Counted from the first letter of the stretch, positions 42,601-48,090 are shown. The stretch: 64,000 bases of DNA from Limnoperna fortunei (GCA_944474755.1 OX104117.1:40689222-40753221), one strand, 5' to 3'. Program-made: numbers and translations. The notes: generated by a model not told the origin, from the letters alone.

Positions 42601-45265
42601 TCTGTTACAGAAGCCCCTCAGGCACAAGACATTGTTTTGCTTCGGAGTACAAATCTTGCAATCAGATATGGGGGATTATCTAATATAAACCTAAATTTTT
42701 AACTAACCATTACCATTTTCTGTTGATGATGGAGTCTTTTCAACAATATTCAATTGTATTATTTCCTTGTCCACTGGTGTATTTACTGACTGTAATGGTG
42801 ATCGAAAGGTCTTGGGTACGTTTGGTACCGAGATCTTTTTATCATGGACATCATTGTCTGTTGCTTTAACTGATGTACTGTAAGAAACAATGAAATGAGA
42901 ATTATATCTCTTTACAGAAATTCAGTTGTGTAGTTGGAACAGATTTATCACTATGTAATGTTTCTAAGGTTTAGTAAAGATGTCTTCTGTTGTCAACTGC
43001 ATGGATACAACACATAATTACTTAGTTTTAATACCTTATTCATAATCATGCCACTGTTGAGTAAAGAAACGTATGGGGTCTCCTATAGGTTGTAGTTATG
43101 GTAATAATGACATACTTCGATTCATGTAAAAAAATGATATTCAGGATTATTTCAGCCACATTTTACCAATTTTCATGGATAATTTTGAATAAATGTGCAG
43201 TCCATATCAAACACTGATGTCACTTTTGATTTTATTAAACATGACCTGGTTCAATCTAAACTGGCACTCTGAAAAATACTGAATGGTGCTTTTGATATAA
43301 AATGATAGCTTTATTGACAGTAGTATGACGTCAAACTAAATTAAGAATTTTTCCGGTTGAAATACTTTTTTTGATAGGGAACTGAATACAAAATATGACC
43401 ACATTGAAAATGCAATGAACTTTGTGTAACATTTTGTTTAACAGCTTAAAATGATTTGTGACATATTGTATTCTTTTTATTTTAGTAGGATGTTTATGAA
43501 AATAAATTATGACATGTTGTTTTTTATAGGAAGACTTAATATTTAATAATTTATTACGTTATGTCTTACAGTTTTCAATAATACCCTCAAATAAACTGCC
43601 TAAAACTGAATATAATGCAAACAAAAAGATATGACTTTGCCCGTTGATAATTCTGACCCAGCATAAGCCCTGGTATTATCTTAAGCTTAATTACATAATT
43701 TAAAATCACAAAGGAAACTGGAACCTATGCCACAAATGCATCTCTAGTAATGAGCGAAACCTAAATGAAATCCTAATTAAACTATGTAAATTTATAAGAA
43801 TGATAAATAAATTATTCGTTTTCTAGGCATTATTTCCCTCTTCCTGTAATGTACATGGTGTACACACATATTGTATTATTATACCTCATGAATATTAATT
43901 ACAATATAGTCAATTTCTATTGGTTATATTTGAACATGTGAATTCAATTCACTTTCCACTACATGACCACCAACTCTGCTCCAAAAGTCGACTTGTCAAT
44001 ATCTGTCATGTGACAGATGTTGACTTTTGGAGAAGTTCATTTCACGTCCATAACTAATTGTGGACAAATGGATACTATTTTAAGACATGTTAAAACAGTT
44101 TATTTGTTAATTGTTAAATTGTTGCTTTTTATTGTTTAAAAAATTAATCTAAAAATGAATTTTCCTTATTGACCATCCACAGCCTACCCCCAAAAAAGAA
44201 ACTATTTTATTTGGTATAATAGAACGATTGATTATTGCTTTAGTGATCAACAGTATATTGTTACTTTGTAGTTGAATCCTATTGTATTGCATCTCTATAA
44301 CATTGTATAAGTTTATTAGAAATAAAAAATGTATAATGGCAGGGTTTGAGCAGGCATTTTATTTTCAACACTGTAAAACAATTTTCTGCATTATACATGA
44401 TAAGTTACCTTAGAGTCTGCAAAACAGTTTCATTCACTAATGCATCCTTTTGCTGAAAAATACATAAATTCATGAATAATTTTTAAAACTAAAACTAAAT
44501 ACAATTTTGACTAAAATGTTAGTTTTTACTTACATGTCCATCCTCTATCTATTTAAACATCATTATTAAAAATATAGAGGAAAAGGTGAACCAACACTGT
44601 GTAAGTTGATCTTCAGTTAAAGTTCCTAAGAAGTAGATTATTATCATTATTAAAAGTTGACAATTCAGAAAAAGCTGGGGCAATAACATTTAGGCAGAAA
44701 AACTGGCAATTTTTGTCAGTTATGGTTGAAGTCTATCTCACCTGCATGCATTAAGGCTCAAACCAGCAATGGTTGCTTAATGTAGAAATGCTTTTTTTTC
44801 TCAAATTCTACAAAATGATCATGCAAGTAAAATAGCACTCTTCGAACAAGTTACCTACTATGGTCTCGGGTCAGGTTTAACATGACAATCTCCCAAGAGA
44901 AAGTATTCCACTATCTGCCATATAAGGGATCTGATGAGTAACTTTGTGATTTAATCTCTTGTAACCCTAACAGTACCCTCACAATTAAAATGTAAAAAGT
45001 CAAGAGACAAACAGAAGACTAGGGCAATGTGATGGTTATAGCACATCCAGATTTTTTGTTCAGCTAGCTGATCATTTGAAGTACTTATTTACACTGTTGC
45101 AATATATATCCTAGAATCACAAATTTAACCTAAAAATACTAATAAATGTACCACAATATCTAAGCTTTGCACTGTAGCTGTCTTTGTTGTAACATCTTTA
45201 AAAGGTGCACTAAATCTTGGGCGTTTGGCAGGATTACTCTGACTGGGAGCAGCAGATCTTCTCAT
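596..45265 (-). CDS. RAD54B: RAD54B-like DNA repair translocase (spliced gene, incomplete)
   Basis: SNF2-family ATPase of homologous recombination. Family members act in the nucleus with RAD51, translocating on double-stranded DNA and remodelling recombination intermediates. I placed 20 coding exons by GT-AG sites, phase and similarity to vertebrate RAD54B: about 627 codons, against about 900 in the human protein. Landmarks in order are the N-terminus MRRSAAPSQ, a conserved HKKWEGDAIL block, the Walker A motif MGLGKT (exon 12), the helicase C-terminal motif [11 protein letters not shown] (exon 16), the arginine-finger block ARVWRDGQ (exon 17) and [11 protein letters not shown] (exon 18). Missing are about 250 codons between exons 13 and 14, covering the DEGH box and neighbouring motifs where the assembly gap lies, and the last few C-terminal residues. 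Introns reach about 10 kb and are packed with transposons. The RAD54B identity, rather than RAD54L, rests on the N-terminus and the C-terminal extension. Confidence 0.93.
1306..2570 (+). mobile_element. Pearl-like (Helitron-type non-autonomous) element, copy 1
   Basis: It begins with the family head acaagtgtggacac, followed by a gtctcgcctgcattccgcat box. The body is a tandem array of about seven 146-bp units (key text 'accaaatattgtcatcctac' and 'gaaattgaggtcaaggtcag'). It ends in a conserved tail with the hairpin gtctcgcct...aggcgagac and a short A run. Head, satellite body and hairpin tail resemble bivalve 'pearl' elements. It sits in the last large RAD54B intron. No ORF. Confidence 0.85.
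2596..2739 (-). CDS. RAD54B: RAD54B exon 19
   Basis: A 144-nt exon of 48 codons starting [19 protein letters not shown] and ending [10 protein letters not shown]. 'DLF.L.....C.TH.LL.C.C' is the zinc-binding-like C-terminal segment of RAD54/RAD54B. Acceptor ttgtag, donor gtaagt. About 6.9 kb of intron, containing a pearl-like element with a LINE inside, separates it from exon 18. Confidence 0.95.
4260..7534 (+). pseudogene. LINE ORF2 remnant (endonuclease C-terminus and reverse transcriptase)
   Basis: Several frames are needed. 4260-4472 carries [19 protein letters not shown] and the '[10 protein letters not shown]' end of an APE-type endonuclease. 4520-4771 and 4969-5169 are the linker ('[11 protein letters not shown]'). 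5270-7534 (754 codons) is an open reverse transcriptase with [28 protein letters not shown] and the catalytic [10 protein letters not shown], then the thumb and a C-terminal Cys motif (CNQC...HFFLSC). Frameshifts and stops before 5270 make it non-functional as a whole, although the RT block itself is open. Confidence 0.88.
7535..8013 (+). other. 3' region of the LINE, possibly transduced flank
   Basis: About 480 bp between the LINE stop and the A tail. It is AT-rich without an ORF and has a first AATAAA-type site near 7700 and another at 7995. The length beyond the first potential polyadenylation site allows read-through (3' transduction), but no second copy is available here for comparison. 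Confidence 0.4.
9390..9500 (+). repeat. Dispersed repeat, inverted partner at 41645-41745
   Basis: aaggggatgcaggacacttt and 'aattcgccatatagttaatt' occur in reverse complement at 41650-41745 (catatggcgaatttaaag). Both are in RAD54B introns. Likely ends of one DNA-element family. Confidence 0.65.
9635..9748 (-). CDS. RAD54B: RAD54B exon 18
   Basis: A 114-nt exon encoding [20 protein letters not shown] then [18 protein letters not shown]. This is the post-helicase brace of RAD54-type proteins ('GTIEEKI.QRQ..K..LS..V'). Acceptor tttag, donor gtatca. Phase 0. Confidence 0.97.
10130..10195 (-). CDS. RAD54B: RAD54B exon 17 (motif VI)
   Basis: A 66-nt exon encoding [17 protein letters not shown] then RMLST. 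The arginines of 'A..RVWRDGQ' form motif VI, the arginine finger of the ATPase. Acceptor ctccaggc, read as cag|GCA; donor gtaagt. Phase 0 on both sides. Confidence 0.96.
10556..10670 (+). mobile_element. SINE fragment in the opposite orientation
   Basis: ggggttctctccgggtactc to caccattcaaacaaacaaaa is the reverse complement of the tail half of the family. It is the only copy here lying in the plus sense. Confidence 0.72.
11135..11975. mobile_element. 841-bp mariner-like MITE with TA target site
   Basis: The termini cagccaaacctgtctta and taagacaggtttgactg are inverted repeats, flanked by TA (11133-11134 and 11976-11977). Internal text is AT-rich, with 'gtcacataagacaaggggtc'-type subterminal repeats. 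No transposase ORF. Ends about 50 bp from RAD54B exon 16. Confidence 0.8.
12025..12131 (-). CDS. RAD54B: RAD54B exon 16 (motif V)
   Basis: A 107-nt exon encoding (F)[18 protein letters not shown] then [17 protein letters not shown]. It contains motif [12 protein letters not shown], and the invariant DWNP. Acceptor tttag, donor gtaaga. A mariner-like MITE ends about 50 bp downstream of the donor. Confidence 0.97.
12815..13074 (-). mobile_element. tRNA-derived SINE, nested in an older copy, 11-bp TSD
   Basis: Target-site duplication aagtcagattt at 12804-12814 and 13075-13085. Read on the minus strand, it begins ggggcctcggtggccgagtg, a tRNA-like A box (TGGCCGAGTGG). A B-box-like gcgggtttgagtctcac lies about 65 nt further, and it ends in an A-rich tail. 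The insertion site is itself an older SINE copy (12673-12814 and 13078-13140). Confidence 0.88.
13243..13369 (-). CDS. RAD54B: RAD54B exon 15
   Basis: A 127-nt exon with acceptor tttcag and donor gtgaga. It encodes [21 protein letters not shown] then [17 protein letters not shown] and so on. 'RLDG.T....RQ..V..FN' is helicase motif IV and its surroundings. It ends in phase 1 (T/TC = Phe). Confidence 0.96.
13600..14712. mobile_element. 1.1-kb mariner-like MITE with TA target site
   Basis: ctgtggtttcat at the left and atgaaaccacag at the right, flanked by TA (13598-13599 and 14713-14714). The similarity continues inward with repeated 'accacgaa/ttcgtggt' motifs. No coding capacity seen. In the intron between RAD54B exons 14 and 15. 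Confidence 0.8.
14760..15127 (-). pseudogene. Decayed partial copy of RAD54B exon 14, split by a SINE
   Basis: Segment 15080-15127 on the minus strand reads [18 protein letters not shown], nearly identical to the middle of exon 14. It continues after the SINE (14794-15068) at 14760-14793 with a diverged copy of the exon's 3' end that has a stop codon. The copy lies about 20 bp downstream of the functional exon's donor, so it looks like a tandem duplication of the exon's 3' half. No intact splice sites are visible. Confidence 0.85.
14794..15068 (-). mobile_element. SINE copy inserted in the decayed exon copy, 11-bp TSD
   Basis: Target-site duplication tatcttgtgga at 14783-14793 and 15069-15079. 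Same family as the copy at 12815: 'agcacccagtacccagaaaa' and 'aacctcagtgctgacattca' blocks, with the tRNA-like end at the right. Diverged. Confidence 0.85.
15147..15311 (-). CDS. RAD54B: RAD54B exon 14
   Basis: A 165-nt exon of 55 codons, phase 0 on both sides. It begins [15 protein letters not shown] and ends [13 protein letters not shown]. 'SGKL.VL..LL...' and 'K.VLVSN.T' mark the start of the helicase C-terminal lobe. Acceptor tttgtag, donor gtaata. Its 3' part is duplicated in decayed form just downstream. Confidence 0.96.
15763..15962. other. Assembly gap (200 N)
   Basis: Exactly 200 undetermined bases, a round number typical of a placeholder. The missing RAD54B motifs between exons 13 and 14 would fit here, and neither flank has exon-like sequence on the minus strand. 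Confidence 0.99.
16454..16548. repeat. Hairpin in the RAD54B exon 13-14 interval
   Basis: gtatggaaactgtaccacct pairs with the complement in aggtggtacaatttccatac, and the stem continues through cagtacttctg and cagaagtactt. The loop is about 27 bases. A smaller hairpin (atgcccccg ... cgggggcat) follows at about 16577-16605. Confidence 0.85.
16822..16903 (-). CDS. RAD54B: RAD54B exon 13 (motif Ia)
   Basis: An 82-nt exon encoding [16 protein letters not shown] then [11 protein letters not shown]. '[10 protein letters not shown]' is motif Ia of SNF2 ATPases. Acceptor tttag, donor gtattt. The next expected segment ('.NW..EF.KWLG' and onward) is not found before exon 14. Confidence 0.95.
17240..17455 (-). 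mobile_element. SINE copy (degenerate)
   Basis: Same block order as the other copies (ttgaatggtgttttatgtca, then acccacgagaacccttacct, then gaaggcccc). Strongly diverged; A and B boxes poorly preserved. In the intron between RAD54B exons 12 and 13. Confidence 0.68.
17497..17544 (-). CDS. RAD54B: RAD54B exon 12 (Walker A)
   Basis: A 48-nt exon encoding (A)[15 protein letters not shown](W), the nucleotide-binding P-loop. The usual family sequence is ADEMGLGKT; here the acidic residue before Met is Asp (GAC), a conservative change. Acceptor ttacag, donor gtatgt. The preceding intron is about 10.5 kb and holds a Tigger interrupted by a LINE. Confidence 0.95.
19470..20423 (+). CDS. LINE ORF1 protein (coiled coil plus RRM-like)
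   Basis: A 318-residue nucleic-acid-binding chaperone of the L1/Tx1 type. I chose ATG 19470 ([19 protein letters not shown]) over the in-frame ATG at 19419, because the latter adds a poly-Phe stretch from a T run. About residues 45-170 are heptad-rich and charged (coiled coil for trimerisation). [19 protein letters not shown] starts the RRM-like part, followed by [19 protein letters not shown], typical of ORF1 'transposase 22' proteins. The frame is fully open, unlike ORF2. Confidence 0.88.
   Translation: MPGGNSSQGGKNRIGNTVQTLLAAKKDVKTSEPTAKRTHSEVSNESLNTSLDLSGLTNIQKDLEEIKLNLKHVTNKVDLQEATKDLVKTTDVEKMVNDIVKKLISEFESSFENKIMQKVEEMHSGLQEKIDALTIENEDLKKKIDLTQRTAGANKKAISESTKIAQEAILNSNFNEQYSRKNNIKVFNFPKKERQNLRTDFIATVKRDLNIELEERDVVAIHRLPSDKPGEKPLIVRLFNSDVKRAVMRGKRELKNNVRFVDDITKKNMELMWRLKNTNRFESVWFYNCGVFGRTEDGLQLKFGLYDDIFHRLEVRK
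20424..21622 (+). other. LINE inter-ORF spacer
   Basis: About 1.2 kb with no convincing ORF. It holds a 29-base T run near 20719-20747 and a 31-bp direct duplication (cttcaccaccttacctaaag) at about 20784-20846. The spacer is longer than in mammalian L1. Confidence 0.7.
21623..25411 (+). pseudogene. LINE ORF2 (APE endonuclease and reverse transcriptase), two frameshifts
   Basis: It starts at ATG 21623 ([20 protein letters not shown]), the usual endonuclease N-terminus. A frameshift in the T/A run near 21690-21715 leads into the frame with [25 protein letters not shown] and [13 protein letters not shown] (Asp/His catalytic residues). The RT follows, with [15 protein letters not shown] and [14 protein letters not shown]. 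At about 23468-23475 one A is missing in the gaaaaagc run, exactly in RT block A (the 'DLKKAFDS' region), after which 23513-25411 continues with [13 protein letters not shown] and the catalytic FADDTSLIL. Total span of 1263 codons is normal for an L1-type ORF2. Confidence 0.9.
28069..28223 (-). CDS. RAD54B: RAD54B exon 11 (start of the ATPase domain)
   Basis: A 155-nt exon with acceptor ccag and donor gtaagt. It includes [21 protein letters not shown] and [19 protein letters not shown]. The 'LRPHQ.EGV.FLYECV' segment is the Q-motif region of the SNF2 ATPase. It ends in phase 2 (GC) and joins exon 12 across the Tigger/LINE-loaded intron. Confidence 0.97.
28540..28700 (-). mobile_element. SINE copy (partial)
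   Basis: ttgtttggtttaatgccact to ggtttgaacccgcaattt; lacks the tRNA-like 5' end. In the intron between RAD54B exons 10 and 11. Confidence 0.65.
28977..29392 (+). repeat. Eight 52-bp tandem repeats of the pearl-like head
   Basis: Starts at 28977, 29029, 29081, 29133, 29185, 29237, 29289 and 29341. The units differ at a few positions (tagcc, tcacc or tcgcc; attcaac or attccac). In the other three copies this head occurs once. Confidence 0.93.
29432..29807. mobile_element. 376-bp MITE with ~60-bp terminal inverted repeats
   Basis: The left end aaacaggaaaagtctgaaaa matches the right end in reverse complement, and the match runs inward through the accggttgagtaaaattca region. The middle contains about three 61-bp repeats built on gacttgttcagac and cagactgggtcgag. 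It is inserted in pearl-like copy 3. No clear target-site duplication. Confidence 0.78.
30490..30573 (-). CDS. RAD54B: RAD54B exon 10
   Basis: An 84-nt exon with acceptor tttag and donor gtatca. It encodes [19 protein letters not shown] then MTRPSQAHQ, matching the conserved 'RYDP..P.ALVM.RP...HQW' segment immediately before the ATPase domain. Phase 0 on both sides. Confidence 0.95.
30692..30860 (-). mobile_element. SINE copy (partial)
   Basis: Blocks ttgtttcaatggcatt, gctggagtacccagtgaaaa and ctcagtgttgacaggca in the family order. The tRNA-like end is truncated. Immediately followed by a pogo-like terminal sequence. Confidence 0.68.
30875..30970. repeat. Pogo/Tigger-like terminal sequence
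   Basis: gaatataccgtcttttggtg followed by tgtataatgcgcac and, further on, gtgggcataattcatacgag. Resembles Tigger inverted repeats; no partner end identified nearby. Confidence 0.45.
31286..33885. repeat. 1.33-kb near-identical tandem duplication
   Basis: 31286-32128 and 32619-33461 (843 bp) align with a constant offset of 1333 and only a handful of substitutions. A second matching pair is 32454-32618 and 33721-33885 (165 bp). The segments between the two pairs differ completely: 32129-32453 (325 bp) and 33462-33720 (259 bp). In the intron between RAD54B exons 9 and 10. Confidence 0.92.
31872..32050. repeat. Three ~60-bp repeats with a gatgagac/gtctcatc palindrome (and again at 33205-33383)
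   Basis: Unit core ggggatgagacgagggtctc, followed by atctgcagcc and gtgcaaggtctgca. The gatgagac-gagg-gtctcatc core can fold. Open frames on the minus strand (MRPSSHPL...) arise from the repeat and are not taken as genes. Confidence 0.88.
34284..34985 (-). pseudogene. Second Tigger/pogo transposase fragment
   Basis: On the minus strand, [20 protein letters not shown] to [15 protein letters not shown] at 34840-34985 is the HTH with two in-frame stops. 34284-34835 then gives an open 183-residue piece, [17 protein letters not shown] to [16 protein letters not shown], with the first catalytic Asp in [13 protein letters not shown]. The rest of the DDE domain is absent. It is related to, but clearly diverged from, the Tigger at 18.5 kb, and shares the cctccgaatttt leader. 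Confidence 0.86.
35461..35543 (-). CDS. RAD54B: RAD54B exon 9
   Basis: An 83-nt exon encoding [16 protein letters not shown] then [11 protein letters not shown]. Phase forces the acceptor to 'caag' at 35544-35545 rather than the nearby 'ctag', because exon 8 leaves in phase 1. Donor gtaag. 'FVNPL' corresponds to the 'NPF' element upstream of the ATPase. Confidence 0.87.
36146..36227 (-). CDS. RAD54B: RAD54B exon 8
   Basis: An 82-nt exon with acceptor ttacag and donor gtatga. It encodes [16 protein letters not shown] then [11 protein letters not shown], equivalent to the 'V..V.S...F.SG..F' region of vertebrate RAD54B. It ends in phase 1. Confidence 0.9.
36940..37027 (-). CDS. RAD54B: RAD54B exon 7
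   Basis: An 88-nt exon with acceptor tgtag and donor gtatac. It encodes [19 protein letters not shown] followed by [10 protein letters not shown], matching the family pattern 'IG.G.GYK...L..L..G..L...GKE'. It enters from phase 2 (GA/A) and leaves in phase 0. Confidence 0.93.
37457..37511 (-). CDS. RAD54B: RAD54B exon 6
   Basis: A 55-nt exon encoding [17 protein letters not shown]. Acceptor tttag, donor gtgagt. It continues WEGDA into the small beta-rich region before the ATPase. Its 3' splice site abuts eleven 25-bp tandem repeats, with only a short pyrimidine tract left between. Confidence 0.92.
37526..37800. repeat. Minisatellite: 11 identical 25-bp units
   Basis: Unit agatatatttatacaacaa plus aacagg, 11 perfect copies with no mismatch. 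It lies 14 bp upstream, in the gene sense, of RAD54B exon 6. All three frames of the unit are open, producing a spurious 130-codon ORF. Confidence 0.97.
38170..38393 (-). mobile_element. SINE copy
   Basis: gtttgtttgaatgtgatt to ccactttgccacagaggcag; nearly full length but diverged. Sits about 80 bp before pearl-like copy 4. Confidence 0.72.
38472..39607 (+). mobile_element. Pearl-like element, copy 4
   Basis: Single head at 38472, body of 146-bp units to about 39430, tail with the gtcttgcct...aggcgagac hairpin ending at about 39607. Near 38950 a second head-like box (cgcctgcattccgcatcag and the following 60 bp) reappears inside the body, so the array has been rearranged. Lies in the RAD54B intron between exons 5 and 6. 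Confidence 0.84.
39760..39781 (-). CDS. RAD54B: RAD54B exon 5 (22-nt microexon)
   Basis: A 22-nt exon with acceptor tttcag and donor gtatgt. It encodes HKKWEGD plus the first base of the next alanine codon. With its neighbours it rebuilds the conserved KHK.WEGDAIL block, which makes such a short exon credible. A hAT-like MITE starts about 40 bp away in the upstream intron. Confidence 0.92.
39819..40664. mobile_element. 846-bp hAT-like MITE
   Basis: Left end cagggctcaccacact and right end agtgtggtgacccctg are inverted repeats of hAT style (CAGGG). The flanks share aatgtg (39813-39818 and 40665-40670), a six-base match where hAT normally makes eight. Subterminal arrays of 'gtcgccct' (left) and 'gacttctccct' (right). 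No transposase. Confidence 0.72.
41884..41948 (-). CDS. RAD54B: RAD54B exon 4
   Basis: A 65-nt exon with acceptor tttcag and donor gtaata. It encodes [21 protein letters not shown]. The core [13 protein letters not shown] matches the conserved 'VVWCK.SKKK' block that precedes the HK.WEGDAIL motif in RAD54B. It ends in phase 0, directly before the microexon. Confidence 0.92.
42390..42618 (-). mobile_element. SINE copy
   Basis: ttggcatccagtttttatag to cactctgttacagaagcccc; tRNA-like end at the right. In the intron between RAD54B exons 3 and 4. Confidence 0.72.
42714..42877 (-). CDS. RAD54B: RAD54B exon 3
   Basis: A 164-nt exon with acceptor ttacag and donor gtaatg. It encodes a hydrophilic N-terminal stretch of 54 full codons ending KTPSSTEN and leaves in phase 1. 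No domain is recognisable, which fits the divergent linker of the family. Confidence 0.82.
44409..44452 (-). CDS. RAD54B: RAD54B exon 2
   Basis: A 44-nt exon between tttcag and gtaact. It encodes [14 protein letters not shown] and ends in phase 2. It belongs to the poorly conserved N-terminal region, so it is placed by splice sites and phase: phase 0 from exon 1 and a split AG/T codon into exon 3. Confidence 0.78.
44670..44780 (-). mobile_element. SINE fragment
   Basis: Short middle segment (gcagaaaaactggcaatttt, then ttaaggctcaaaccagcaa). In the intron between RAD54B exons 1 and 2. Confidence 0.55.
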
Positions 45266-45309
45266 GTTACTTGGTAGTTCATGCCCGACATTAAATGTAT
45301 TGGCCTTTG
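45152..45309 (-). CDS. RAD54B: RAD54B exon 1 of the visible set: start codon plus part of the 5' UTR
   Basis: The coding part is 45152-45265 (38 codons) and starts at CAT 45263-45265 on the plus strand. The N-terminus [18 protein letters not shown] closely resembles vertebrate RAD54B and fixes the start. An acceptor at 45310-45311 (tttag) implies a further non-coding 5' exon upstream that I could not place. The donor is either after 45152 (gtacat) or after 45155; both keep phase 0. The leader contains a short upstream ORF whose TGA overlaps the start ATG. Confidence 0.9.
45266..45292 (-). promoter_or_regulatory. uORF overlapping the RAD54B start codon
   Basis: In the leader of the start-codon exon an ATG opens a nine-codon frame (ATG TCG GGC ATG AAC ...) whose TGA overlaps the RAD54B ATG as ATGA. 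The second in-frame ATG lies three codons in. Overlap of this kind can support termination-reinitiation or dampen translation; the effect here is inference. Confidence 0.6.
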
Positions 45310-45462
45310 CTAAAGATAAAAATAAATAAACATATATTAAACACCATGACCATGTACATGTATTTTCAGTTTGTACATGCTCAAACATAAACAATAAACA
45401 AATATTAAGTAGTTCTCTGAACTGCCGGACCCAGACTGGTCTGAATGTCAAACAAATGGACA

Positions 45463-45604
45463 TTCGTTTCTTTGAGTTAAAAACTAAATAACCTTATGGT
45501 CTTAAACATTTCTTAGATTGACAATGCATGTTGCAGAAATTAAGAGGTATAAATCGAGTTTGTTGTATCAATAATACAACCTGGCAGACATTAATTTGTT
45601 TTTC
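45463..45604. repeat. ~140-bp repeat, second copy at 53588-53725
   Basis: ttcgtttcttagttaaaaac-type text. Both copies run through ataaccttatggtcttaaac to ggcagacattaatttgttttt, with scattered differences. Direct orientation, 8.1 kb apart, on either side of the Mutator-like block. Confidence 0.85.
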
Positions 45605-46859
45605 ATGAACAAGTGTCCATTTCAAAAGGTTTGAACAATACAAACTGTGGCTGAAGCCAGCAGTTTTTAGTACCAGAAGTGGACTCTAGGTGGCGTTTTT
45701 TAAATTGGAAAGTCGTCAATTAGATTGTGATGTCTTAATAAAAAATCAAGCATGTGTCAACAACATTAATACTTTAGTTATTTACTGGGGACGATCGACC
45801 AAGAAATAGGGGACGAATCAACTAGGGGATGGATCGTCTGGGACCAATCGATCGAGAAAGTATCGACTAGGGGACAGATCGGCCTGCTACCAAATGGGAT
45901 AGTGGACAGTTGTCAGTTGACAGTTATAAGCCTAGGTCTTTTCACCACCGAACACCACCGACCACCTTAAAAAATACAACACACTCCTAAATAACTATTT
46001 TCATCTTTATTTATATATTTATAGGGTCGTTTAAGGAAAATAAATATGTTTATAACTATTTTTGCGATAAACAAGAAATTTTTCACCGACCAAAGAGCCA
46101 GTCTAACACCACCGAACACCACTGACAGTGTACAACCAAATAATGTAATAAAAAGCTTATTAAAGCAAATAAAAAGTAATGATTTTTTAATTTTTATGAA
46201 AAAAAAAACGCGAAGAAATAACAACTGAAATATCTAATATACATTGCTGCGTTCTGTTAAATTTGTATAAGCTTCATTTTATTGGGTTAATTAATGTGTT
46301 GTGTTGAATAATTGTTTTTAACACCTCATTAATATATTGACAAATCATTTGATCGATCACATTAAGGGAAATGTTTTTCTTTTCGAATTGATATATTTTC
46401 TAATATTTTACACGCTGACTTATGACAGATAAAGTAATCCTTTGATATGGCAATAATAAGTAATAAAATGTATGAAATCAACCTGTAATAAAAAGCAATT
46501 ATTGATGATGTAACTATGTGCATATGATAATAAAATATATGGATGATAAAAGCTTTTGATGGTGTCTTTAGTATTAATAATGTAGGGGTCATCTGCTGTT
46601 CTGAGCATCATAAAAGAATAGCATAAAGAGCCTTAATAACACTAGGCAAATTTATCTGCAACCAGACTTAGTTATTATAGAGAACTGATATAATATAAGA
46701 TGTAATAAACATTAAGTTGTGTAAAATTGGACAAAAATTATGACCCCCCCCCCCCCCCTCCAATACTTATCCATCTTTATATCATTGGCCCCGTATTTCA
46801 AAAGAATAACTGAAAAGTATAAATTGTTCGAATGCAAAACAATCTGAACACCCCCTTTA

Positions 46860-47340
46860 AGCATAAGATTGATTGATTGATTGGATGTCTGCTTTACGTC
46901 CAGCGAGCAGTATTTCAGCTATATTCAGGACGGGAACAAGTTAACAAACAATAAATCAACGGAAAATATGGGTGGGATGGGTCACAGGGAATACAATTTT
47001 GACTGCCACTGGAAAAGTATGGCGTTTTGGGTAGGGGTGGAGAATTTAGCCTAATGTAGCGGCTACAATGAGCCTACTCTTTTTCGAAATCTACAAAAGG
47101 GGTCTTTATCGTGCAAGGAGCGTGGCACTCTCCAAACACGTTACCCACGGTCCGCGGTCAGGCTTTCCGTATTATGACCCGACAACCCCCCAACAAGAGG
47201 GTCTACCCTATCCGCCACCCGGGGACGCGCTGGGCTGCTCTGTGGGTCGAGCACTGGGAACCCTCCCAGTATGGTCCCAGTTAAGCATTAGAGAATCTGT
47301 ATATAAACATTTGGTCAATTTCATCACGGAAATAGAATAC
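46860..47340. repeat. Dispersed molluscan-type repeat ('tttacgtccagcgagcagta')
   Basis: gattgattgattggatgtct and the following 'tattcaggacgggaacaa' belong to a text frequently seen in bivalve genomes. The region is GC-richer than its surroundings and continues into a ctctccaaacacgttaccca segment with a faint echo at 44800-44950. An ORF at 47068-47355 is probably incidental. Confidence 0.5.
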
Positions 47341-47497
47341 CATAAACTAATCTAAAAATACTCAAATCAGCACCGCGACGGTTTTGATGAATCACATTAT
47401 TTATTTTATACTACACTTTGGATTCATTATATATAAACTAAACAGATGTCCTCTGCGACGGTCTCGCCTAACAAACATTGACTTCAAAAGAGAAGTT

Positions 47498-48090
47498 AGC
47501 CAAGAGCTTCGTCTAGGGCACCTACTTAGGAAAATGTGTCTAAATAAAGTACCCCAATCTACTAAACCTATTCCTCAGTAAAGTAGGCCAAGAGCTTCGT
47601 CTCGGGCACATACTTAGGAAAATGCGCAAGATTCAAATACCCCTCTCTAATTTAAACTATTCCAAATTAAGGTAAGCCAAGAGCTTCATCTCGGGCACCT
47701 TATAAGGAGAACACGTAATATTCAACTACCCCCTTTCCACTAAACTATGTAACTAACACAATCCTCAGTAAGGTAAGCCAAGAGCTCGTCTCGGGCACCT
47801 AGTGAGGAACACACGTATTATTCTAACACCCTCTAGTAAACTAACATAATACTCCCCAGCAAGGTAAGCCAAGAGCTCGTCTCATGCCCCTACTGAGGAA
47901 CACGTGTATTATTCTAACACCCACTAGTAAACTAACATAACTAATACTCCCCAGTAAGGTAAGCCAAGAGCTCGTCTCGGGAGCCTACTGAGGAACACGG
48001 GTATTATTATAAGACACTTTAGTAAACAAAGATAACTAATATATTCTACACCAAGGTAAGCCAAGAGCTCGTCTCTGGCGCCTACCGGTG
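47498..48090. repeat. Seven ~90-bp tandem repeats
   Basis: Units start with agccaagagct at 47498, 47584 (ggcca variant), 47675, 47776, 47867, 47961 and 48059, so spacing varies from 86 to 101. Each unit continues cgtctcgggcacctact, then an accc(c/t)ct...ctaaacta section. Right-hand units are more alike than left-hand ones. Lies inside the Mutator-like element. Confidence 0.85.

Noticed and set aside
47068..47355. 95-codon ORF with a proline-rich stretch
   Set aside because: Falls within a dispersed repeat; no recognisable domain.
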